A stretch of DNA of 11,397 nt, from the NCBI GenBank assembly GCA_002410555.1, contig DHSR01000016.1, forward strand, positions 1 through 11,397, written 5' to 3'. The notes beneath the pieces were generated by a model. It did no database searches, was not told the origin of the DNA, and saw only the letters and a list, made by a program, of their open reading frames with translations. Shown one piece after another: positions 6,402 through 11,397 of this stretch; position 1 is the first letter of the stretch; each line of letters starts with the position of its first letter. Position numbers and translations under genes: made by a program. This stretch comes from Bacteroidales bacterium UBA5281 (GTDB lineage: Bacteria; Bacteroidota; Bacteroidia; Bacteroidales; Lentimicrobiaceae).

Positions 6402-7154
6402 ATGATTAAAAAAGGAATTTCATTATTAATATGTGGACTGATTGGAATAATTCCAATGTTTGCACAGCCTGACAGTACTATCGTAATTGACAATGATATT
6501 CAATTGATCCATCTCCAGGATTCAATTTACGTCCATGTAACCTGGCATCATCCTGACAATTTTGGACGATTTCCATCAAATGGACTGATTGTTATAAAAA
6601 ACGGCCAGGCCCTGATGGTAGATACACCAATGGACAATGATAAAACCGGGAGATTAACTAAATATTTAAAGGATTCTATGTCTGTGGATTTGACCAAAGT
6701 GATCATTGGGCATTTTCACGATGATTGCCTGGGTGGATTGGGTTATTTGCAAAGCATTGGGATTGAGTCAATTGCAAACTCAAGAACCATCGCCAAATGT
6801 AAAGAGATTGGAATTTCAGTTCCCTCCACCTCTTTTACGGATTCGTTGACTTTTGATTTTAACGGGGAGCAAATTGATTGCAGGTTTTTCGGGGCAGGGC
6901 ACTCATTTGATAATATTACGGTCTGGATTCCTGATAAAAAGATACTGTTTGGTGGTTGTTTAATTAAATCAGGTAATTCAACCGGCCTTGGGAATTTGTC
7001 AGATGCGGTGATCGCTGATTGGAATTTTACCATTGAGAAAATAGTAAAAAATTATCCTGTGATTAAAACTGTAATTCCCGGACACGGCCAATTTGGAGGT
7101 GCTGAATTGTTGAAACATACGGTTGAATTGGTTGAAAAAGAGAAAAATAAATAA
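6402..7154 (+). CDS. Subclass B1 metallo-beta-lactamase (putative carbapenem-hydrolysing)
   Basis: A 250-residue periplasmic zinc hydrolase, normal length for subclass B1. Residues 1-21 are a Sec signal (MIKKGISLLICGLIGIIPMFA, cleavage before Gln22), so ATG 6402, with an AAAAGGGA purine run about 10 bases upstream, is preferred over the in-frame ATG 6375. All B1 zinc ligands are present: His104, His106 and Asp108 in GHFHDDCLGG, His167 in GAGHSFD, Cys186 in LFGGCLIKS and His228 in IPGHGQFGG. The substrate-contacting Lys three residues after the Cys (Lys189) and the Asn nine residues after that (Asn198) also fit B1 enzymes. Known B1 enzymes open the ring of penicillins, cephalosporins and carbapenems; chromosomal B1 enzymes are common in Bacteroidota. 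I cannot assign it to a named group, so I give no symbol. Activity is inferred from complete motifs. Confidence 0.9.
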   Translation: MIKKGISLLICGLIGIIPMFAQPDSTIVIDNDIQLIHLQDSIYVHVTWHHPDNFGRFPSNGLIVIKNGQALMVDTPMDNDKTGRLTKYLKDSMSVDLTKVIIGHFHDDCLGGLGYLQSIGIESIANSRTIAKCKEIGISVPSTSFTDSLTFDFNGEQIDCRFFGAGHSFDNITVWIPDKKILFGGCLIKSGNSTGLGNLSDAVIADWNFTIEKIVKNYPVIKTVIPGHGQFGGAELLKHTVELVEKEKNK

Positions 7155-7227
7155 AACCCGAAAGCACACCATTATGGATGGTTCGTTGGCGGGTTTGTGG
7201 TTTGAAGTCGGCAGGATAACCAAACCC
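7154..7227 (+). promoter_or_regulatory. two mutually exclusive hairpins between the beta-lactamase and E2 genes
   Basis: AAACCCG (7154-7160) can pair with CGGGTTT (7190-7196); an inner ACCAT/ATGGT match (7168-7172 with 7178-7182, approximately) would add to it. The same GGGTTTG (7191-7197) can instead pair with CAAACCC (7221-7227), extended by GTT/AAC across a 2-base bulge. Shared bases make the two structures alternatives. No T-run follows either, so this is not a standard terminator; it may be a weak one or an mRNA-processing structure between the cistrons. Confidence 0.3.
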
Positions 7228-7266
7228 TGATCATTGTGTGTTCTTCTTGTGTTTAAGTACCGCCAA

Positions 7267-8064
7267 ATGACAAAGTATAAAATACAGAAATTCCCCAAAT
7301 CCAGAATAGCAACGCTGGATATCTGTGAGATTGGCAAACGGAAACATCATGTAACCGGTTTGATAGAGCTTGACATTTCAAAAAGTCGCGAAAAAATCAG
7401 GCAATACAATAGAAACAGCAGTACCAAAATTTCATTTACTGCATGGATTATTAATGTAATTTGTAGTACTATCAGTAAATATGAAACGCCATCTTCTTAC
7501 CTTAAAGGAAAGAACAAGCTGATTATTTTTGATGATATAAATGTATCCATCATCGTTGAAAAAGACATAAACGGGCAAAAAGTACCTATCCCGCTAATCA
7601 TTGAAAAAGCAAATGAAATAAGCATTGAAGCAATTTCAATTCAGATTAATAATGCTAAGAATAAGCAACTTACAAACAATGATATTGTGCTTCAGAAGAA
7701 AGCGGATAGACTGGAAAGGATTTATTACATGCTTCCCGGATTTCTCAGAAGATCGGTTTGGAAATATATTTTAAGACATCCAAAACTTGCTTTCAGCAAA
7801 ATCGGAAATGTTGCAGTAACATCCATTGGAATGATGGGTCAGATTAAAGGTTGGTTTATTCCAATTTCGATTCATCCAATCTGTTTCGGATTGGGTTCGA
7901 TCATAAAGAAACCAATTATAATTGATGACAAAATAGAGATAAGAGAAATGCTGAATATGTCAATTCTTATTGACCATGATGTGATTGATGGGGCTATAAT
8001 GGCCCGGTTTATAAATGAATTGACAAAGAATATTGAAAATGGGATGAATTTAGGAGTCTGTTGA
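7267..8064 (+). CDS. Stand-alone 2-oxoacid dehydrogenase E2-type acyltransferase catalytic domain
   Basis: A 265-residue protein matching only the catalytic domain of dihydrolipoamide acyltransferases (the fold shared with chloramphenicol acetyltransferase). The active-site box HxxxDG is intact as DHDVIDGA (His237, Asp241, Gly242), preceded by GNVAVTSIGMMG (180-191), where E2 enzymes have their conserved Ser/Thr-Gly segment. There is no N-terminal lipoyl domain and no peripheral-subunit-binding domain, so it is not a conventional complex core; full E2 proteins are over 400 residues. A basic stretch with RRS and RHP (about 161-172) is typical of such stand-alone homologs. Acyl donor and acceptor are unknown. 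ATG 7267 is preferred over an upstream in-frame TTG at 7234. It follows the beta-lactamase by 112 bases. Its stop codon lies in the left end of the repeat element at 8056. Confidence 0.82.
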   Translation: MTKYKIQKFPKSRIATLDICEIGKRKHHVTGLIELDISKSREKIRQYNRNSSTKISFTAWIINVICSTISKYETPSSYLKGKNKLIIFDDINVSIIVEKDINGQKVPIPLIIEKANEISIEAISIQINNAKNKQLTNNDIVLQKKADRLERIYYMLPGFLRRSVWKYILRHPKLAFSKIGNVAVTSIGMMGQIKGWFIPISIHPICFGLGSIIKKPIIIDDKIEIREMLNMSILIDHDVIDGAIMARFINELTKNIENGMNLGVC

Positions 8065-8293
8065 AAAATTCACAACCTCTCTATATTACGGTGCTCTGCA
8101 CCTCTCAAAATCACTACTCTACATGTATTTTCTATAAATATTACGCCACTCTGTGGCTCTTTTTCAGGTGCAGAGCACCGTAATATTTGTAAAAAGAATG
8201 GGTCAGAATGACAACAAGGTGCAGAGCACCGAAATATAAAAACATAGAATGTGGACCAATAGCATAAAAACCCCTTGTATGTTTCCAACAGAC
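8056..8293. mobile_element. possible small non-autonomous element bounded by ~12-bp inverted repeats
   Basis: GTCTGTTGAAAA at 8056-8067 and, inverted, GTCTGTTGGAAA at 8293-8282 match at 11 of 12 positions and enclose the entire REP-like cluster. The left repeat contains the E2 stop codon (TGA at 8062-8064). The arrangement resembles a MITE-like element, or a long hairpin in the transcript's 3' end. No target-site duplication is obvious and no transposase is present. Confidence 0.4.
8083..8230. repeat. cluster of four REP-like hairpin repeats
   Basis: Three copies share the 13-bp palindromic core GGTGC-AGA-GCACC: inverted at 8090-8102, direct at 8167-8179 and direct at 8218-8230. Each is flanked on one side by a conserved AT tail (GTAATATTT, or GAAATAT in the last copy). 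A fourth copy at 8145-8157 has core GCCAC-TCT-GTGGC in inverted orientation with the same tail (8136-8144), so its stem is kept through three compensatory base-pair changes. Copies at 8136-8157 and 8167-8188 are head-to-head and could form one long cruciform, like a BIME. Similar GGTGC...GCACC repeats are, from memory, common in genomes of Bacteroidia and may be moved by RAYT-type (Y1) transposases encoded elsewhere. Confidence 0.75.
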
Positions 8294-8411
8294 CCAATTT
8301 ATAAAGGCTCGACCAGAAAATAGTGACAAGTCAAGAGGGTATTTCATACTCCCATTCAACTCAAAATACCACACCTTCACCTTCCAATTTTACGCGCTCA
8401 TCCTACTTCCC
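8294..8411. other. intergenic spacer, nothing recognised
   Basis: Sequence between the repeat cluster and the promoter of the signalling operon. No gene or strong structure is seen on either strand. Confidence 0.4.
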
Positions 8412-8442
8412 TTTTATTGGCCGGTAGGGCACATTACTTTTG
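8412..8442 (+). promoter_or_regulatory. Bacteroidota-type promoter of the barrel-lipoprotein-LytS-LytTR operon
   Basis: TACTTTTG at 8435-8442 matches TAnnTTTG exactly. TTTT at 8412-8415 is 19 bases upstream, where a -33 TTTG is expected; TTG at 8417-8419 is an alternative at shorter spacing. Transcription would begin near 8449, about 34 bases before the ATG at 8483. Confidence 0.6.
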
Positions 8443-8482
8443 CTTCATGAAACTTAAAATCAACCATTAAAAACTCAAAATC

Positions 8483-9067
8483 ATGAAAACAAAAGCATTT
8501 ACAGTGGTTCTTTTTCTGCTTTTTGCAGGAAGCATTTTTGCCCAGGAAACCGAAAAAAGGTTTGGCTTTGAACTGAATGGTGGCCCATCCCGTGCCACCG
8601 CGAAAATTGAAGGAGTAAACACACAAACAGGCGTTGGCTTCGAGGGATTATTTCACTACCGCTTTATGCCACATCTGGGGGTTTATGCCGGCTGGGGCTG
8701 GAATACGTTGCCAGCTATACATTCCTTTGCCGGTGATGATGTGTGTTTTGAAGAAACCGGATATGTGTTCGGACTGAATTTCAGCCATCCCATTGATGGT
8801 TCTGGCCTTTCCTATTATGTGAGAGCGGCCGGGCTTTACAACCACATAGAAACGGAAAATGCCGGTGGCGATATCATTAACGATACCGGACATGGTCTGG
8901 GCTTTCAGTTGGCCGGCGGAATTGAAATCCCACTGAATTCAAAATGGAAACTAACACCAGGCGTAAAGTTTAATTCGCTTTCACGCGAAACCACTTACGA
9001 AGGCACCACCAGGGAACTGGACTATCAGTACGTTTCCATCCGTGTGGGTATTGCGAGGAAATTCTAA
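8483..9067 (+). CDS. Outer-membrane beta-barrel protein (OmpA/porin-like fold)
   Basis: A 194-residue exported protein. Residues 1-20 are a clear signal peptide (MKTKAFTVVLFLLFAGSIFA, cleaved before Gln21). The mature part of about 174 residues is built of alternating hydrophobic/polar strands with aromatic belts (FHYRFMPHLGVYAGWGW, YVFGLNFSHPI, LSYYVRAAGLYNH, GLGFQLAGGIEI, WKLTPGVKFNSL) and ends in YVSIRVGIARKF, whose terminal Phe fits the beta-signal for outer-membrane insertion. The size suits an eight-stranded barrel like small OmpA-type or PagP/OmpX-sized proteins. No peptidoglycan-binding domain is present. It is first in a four-gene unit with a lipoprotein and a LytS/LytTR pair, so it may be the sensed structure or a sensory partner; that is inference from position. 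Confidence 0.82.
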   Translation: MKTKAFTVVLFLLFAGSIFAQETEKRFGFELNGGPSRATAKIEGVNTQTGVGFEGLFHYRFMPHLGVYAGWGWNTLPAIHSFAGDDVCFEETGYVFGLNFSHPIDGSGLSYYVRAAGLYNHIETENAGGDIINDTGHGLGFQLAGGIEIPLNSKWKLTPGVKFNSLSRETTYEGTTRELDYQYVSIRVGIARKF

Positions 9068-9123
9068 TCGGATACATTCAAATACAAACCGATTCCCCTG
9101 ATTAGATCAAAACCCAAAGTGAC

Positions 9124-9483
9124 ATGAAAACAGTAAACCTCTTATTATACCTGCCCTTCCTTCTGTTATTATCCTGTGAAAAAGACCCTTACCTAAATTT
9201 CGGCTTCGATTGTGGCTTTGATAAAAATTCATCGGGTTTGGTTATTGCCGATTTTTCAAGAAGCGAGAATACCGTATATTTGACTGGAATTATCAGCGTA
9301 AGCGAAGGACAACTGGAAGTAAACCTGAGCGGCCCTGACGGTGAGCCGGTTTATTCACGAACCCTGATTGCACCCATTGAAGTGCAAATCAATGAGATAT
9401 ACGATGCCCGCCCCGGCTACTGGAAACTGAAATACAAAAGCAGGGGTGGTGCCGGAACAATTGACCTGCATATATACAAATAA
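9124..9483 (+). CDS. Small lipoprotein of unknown function
   Basis: A 119-residue protein with a lipoprotein signal: hydrophobic residues 6-16 then the lipobox LLSC with Cys18, followed by Glu-Lys-Asp. The mature part is all-beta in appearance, with a Cys29-containing FGFDCGFD segment early, an Ig-like run (TVYLTGIISVSEGQLEVNLS) and a Gly-rich end (RGGAGTIDLHIYK). I recognise no family. It lies 56 bases after the barrel gene and 42 before the kinase, so it is very probably in the same transcript and may sit on the membrane near the barrel. Confidence 0.75.
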   Translation: MKTVNLLLYLPFLLLLSCEKDPYLNFGFDCGFDKNSSGLVIADFSRSENTVYLTGIISVSEGQLEVNLSGPDGEPVYSRTLIAPIEVQINEIYDARPGYWKLKYKSRGGAGTIDLHIYK

Positions 9484-9525
9484 TGAAATTATTGATTCGG
9501 CCCGTGCTTAATTTTTCTGACTGCT

Positions 9526-10608
9526 ATGTGCTTTAAAAAAATCCATCGTTATTTCCCTTTCAGCAGACTTTTTGCCCTGCTGTTGGGTTTAACGGTTGTT
9601 ATAGAAATCATTGTAATCTCCTACAATCATCTGAGTGGATATTACCTGCTGGATGGCTGGCCGCATTTCTTCCTGCGCCTGCTGCGGGGGTCCTTGCTCG
9701 GTTTGGTGGCCGGTTTCCTTATCGCTTATCCCGATCTGTACGTGATCCGCTACCTGAACAGCGTGGCGCCCTGGGGGAAGAAAGTGTTTATGCGCCTGAC
9801 AGTGCAGTTTGGCTTTGCAGTATTTATTGCCGTGTTGATTTCCACTCTAATCACACTGTTTGCCAACTGGCTCAGTCCCTACACCGAGGACTTCAAAGGG
9901 GTGCTAATCTACAATGCGATGATTTATAGCGTAGTTAACCTGCTGCTGATGTCGGTGCTCGAAGGCTGGATTTATTACAACGAAGGCCGGCAAAGCAGGC
10001 AGGTGGCCGAAACCCTGCAGGAGGAGCTTTCACAGATCAGGTTTGAAGTGTTGAAAAGCCAGATTAATCCCCACTTCATGTTCAACAGCCTCAATGTGCT
10101 GTCGGGCCTTATCAATGTGGATGTGGCCAAAGCACAGTTGTTTATTGATGAGTTTTCGCAGATATACCGCTATGTGCTCGAAACCATCGAACAGCCGGTG
10201 GTGCCGCTCGGCAAAGAGCTGGATTTTATGCGCTCTTATCTGTTTCTCCAGCAGATCAGATATGGCGAAAACCTTACCTTTACGGTGGATATTCCGGCTG
10301 AGCTGCTTCAAAGGGTGGTGCCGCCACTTTCACTGCAGGTGTTGCTCGAAAATGCCATAAAACACAACATCGTGAACGAGGCCAAACCACTAAAAATTGA
10401 AATATTTAGCGAAGGCGAAACCCTGGTGGTGCGGAACAACATTCAGGCGAAGATTTCAGGAACCTCCACCGGCCTGGGACTGAAAAACCTGAGCAAACGC
10501 TATGCCCTGATCAGCACAAGCGAACCATCGTTCAGGATAATAGACAAACACTATGTGGCTAAAATTCCTTTAATCAAAATTGATGCAGATGAACATACTG
10601 ATTATTGA
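9526..10608 (+). CDS. LytS-family sensor histidine kinase
   Basis: A 360-residue inner-membrane kinase. Four transmembrane segments are visible at about 13-33, 50-74, 92-114 and 125-148, with no large extracytoplasmic domain. A short coiled linker (158-178) leads to the His_kinase domain of the LytS/YehU type: the phospho-acceptor His183 in KSQINPHFMFNSLNVLSGL, the N-box ENAIKHN (275-281), and the G-box GLGLKNL (316-322). No separate DHp helix pair is present, as expected for this family. Its last 20 bases overlap the response-regulator gene, which implies translational coupling and a cognate pair. With so little outside the membrane, the signal is likely intramembrane or delivered by a partner; the barrel and lipoprotein upstream are candidates by position only. 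Confidence 0.92.
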   Translation: MCFKKIHRYFPFSRLFALLLGLTVVIEIIVISYNHLSGYYLLDGWPHFFLRLLRGSLLGLVAGFLIAYPDLYVIRYLNSVAPWGKKVFMRLTVQFGFAVFIAVLISTLITLFANWLSPYTEDFKGVLIYNAMIYSVVNLLLMSVLEGWIYYNEGRQSRQVAETLQEELSQIRFEVLKSQINPHFMFNSLNVLSGLINVDVAKAQLFIDEFSQIYRYVLETIEQPVVPLGKELDFMRSYLFLQQIRYGENLTFTVDIPAELLQRVVPPLSLQVLLENAIKHNIVNEAKPLKIEIFSEGETLVVRNNIQAKISGTSTGLGLKNLSKRYALISTSEPSFRIIDKHYVAKIPLIKIDADEHTDY

Positions 10609-11344
10609 AGATGAAAGCTTCGCCGCCGACAAACTTGAGGCGATGCTCCGGGAAATTGACCCGACGATTCAGGTTTTGGAGAAGTTAGGTTCCATAAAGG
10701 AATCGGTAAAATGGCTTGCACAACATTCTGCCGATTTGATTTTTCTCGACATTCAACTGTCGGATGGCCTCAGCTTCAGCATTTTTGAGCAGGTTTCGGT
10801 GAATACGCCGGTTATCTTTACCACCGCCTACGATCAGTATGCCATAAAAGCCTTTGAGCTCAACAGCATTTCTTATTTGTTGAAACCCATCCGCAAAAGC
10901 GACCTGGCTGAGGCGCTCAAAAAGTTTAATACCCTGAAATCGGCTTACAGCATTGATTTTGAAGAGATCCTGGCCCGTCTGCAAAACCGTGAACCCGAAT
11001 ACAAAAAGCGCTTTCTGATTCAGATAGGGGATAAGATTAAAAAAGTTGAGATGCCGGACATTGCCTACTTCTTTGTATTGGAAAAAGGGGTGTACCTGCG
11101 CACTTTTCAGGGAAATACAGTCCCGGTTGAATATACCCTCGATAAACTGGAGACCGTGCTCAACCCGGAGCTCTTTTTCCGGATTAACCGGAAATATCTG
11201 GTGAATATCAACGCCATTTCAAGCATGTTGGCTTATTCCAGATCGAGGGTGAAGATTGAGCTTACTCCTAAAGCAGAGGATCCGTTTGAAACCATTGTGA
11301 GTATTGACCGCTCGGCGGAGTTTAAGAAGTGGCTGAACAGGTAA
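10589..11344 (+). CDS. LytTR-family DNA-binding response regulator
   Basis: A 251-residue regulator. Residues 1-115 are a receiver domain: acidic pocket Glu7/Asp8, phospho-acceptor Asp54 in LIFLDIQLSDG, Thr79 in FTTAYD and Lys99 in LLKPI. Residues 140-250 are a LytTR domain (IQIGDKIKKVEMPDIAYF, LEKGVYLRTF, FFRINRKYLVNINAI), which binds direct-repeat promoter sites through loops between beta strands. I start at ATG 10589 (MNILIIEDE), the usual beginning of this family; in-frame ATG 10583 and TTG 10580 would add two or three residues. It overlaps the kinase gene by 20 bases. Targets are unknown; I saw no clear LytTR operator repeat before 8483. Confidence 0.93.
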   Translation: MNILIIEDESFAADKLEAMLREIDPTIQVLEKLGSIKESVKWLAQHSADLIFLDIQLSDGLSFSIFEQVSVNTPVIFTTAYDQYAIKAFELNSISYLLKPIRKSDLAEALKKFNTLKSAYSIDFEEILARLQNREPEYKKRFLIQIGDKIKKVEMPDIAYFFVLEKGVYLRTFQGNTVPVEYTLDKLETVLNPELFFRINRKYLVNINAISSMLAYSRSRVKIELTPKAEDPFETIVSIDRSAEFKKWLNR

Positions 11345-11367
11345 GCAGGTAAGGAAGGTTTTATTTC

Positions 11368-11380
11368 GCCCTTACAGGGC
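11368..11380 (+). repeat. short palindrome after the LytTR gene
   Basis: GCCCT-TAC-AGGGC forms a perfect 5-bp stem 24 bases after the regulator stop. It lacks a following T-run, so termination is doubtful. The string TTTCGCCCTTACAGGGCTT resembles, from memory, a recurrent intergenic motif of Bacteroidota. The window ends before its extent can be seen. Confidence 0.35.
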
Positions 11381-11397
11381 TTAGGTGGATTCCTCGT

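Noticed and set aside
8083..8230. CRISPR array
   Set aside because: The repeats occur in both orientations, are palindromic with AT tails, and have irregular short spacing; no cas genes are present.
8070..8380. Two overlapping - strand ORFs of 75 and 79 codons
   Set aside because: Both consist mostly of translated REP-like repeats (RCSAP and GALHL type peptides), not a real protein.
10030..10984. ORFs of 93 (-), 88 (+) and 99 (-) codons inside the kinase and regulator genes
   Set aside because: They are overlapping shadows of clearly conserved LytS and LytTR coding sequence.

Overview
The window looks like chromosomal DNA of a Bacteroidota bacterium, probably class Bacteroidia; the order cannot be fixed from sequence alone. 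The reasons are TAnnTTTG-type -7 promoter elements, the near absence of Shine-Dalgarno sequences, a type IX secretion (T9SS) C-terminal sorting domain, a FISUMP-domain lipoprotein, a subclass B1 metallo-beta-lactamase with a Sec signal peptide, and a LytS/LytTR pair. All intact genes lie on the + strand. Only decayed toxin-antitoxin relics lie on the - strand.

Layout. (1) 289-1643: a four-helix membrane protein and a ferredoxin-nitroreductase fusion, 26 nt apart, probably one transcript. (2) 1644-2481: a long gap holding a - strand antitoxin/toxin relic (about 1704-1925), then a good Bacteroidota promoter. (3) 2482-5240: an AT-rich surface-protein unit made of a FISUMP lipoprotein and a secreted adhesin with FN3/Ig-like domains and a T9SS tail. 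The adhesin's signal peptide is split off by one extra A in an A7 run. A strong terminator follows at 5279-5314. (4) 5467-5832: a second, related TA relic on the - strand, again inactivated, followed by about 500 bp of intergenic DNA with short repeats. (5) 6402-8064: a complete B1 metallo-beta-lactamase and a stand-alone E2-type acyltransferase domain, separated by a region with two competing hairpins. (6) 8056-8293: a cluster of four hairpin-forming REP-like repeats, bounded by short inverted repeats and starting at the stop codon of the E2 gene. (7) 8483-11344: a tight, more GC-rich four-gene unit of outer-membrane beta-barrel, lipoprotein, LytS-type sensor kinase and LytTR response regulator, behind its own TAnnTTTG promoter.

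How the parts may work together. The last unit reads as an envelope-linked signalling module: two exported envelope proteins followed by a membrane kinase and a regulator whose genes overlap by 20 nt. The middle of the window (about 1.7-8.4 kb) is accessory in character, with decayed TA genes, a broken adhesin, a resistance-type hydrolase and dispersed repeats. The least expected signals are the covarying REP-like hairpins (8083-8230), the homopolymer frameshift that uncouples export signal from adhesin, and two copies of one TA locus destroyed in different ways at bp-level resolution.
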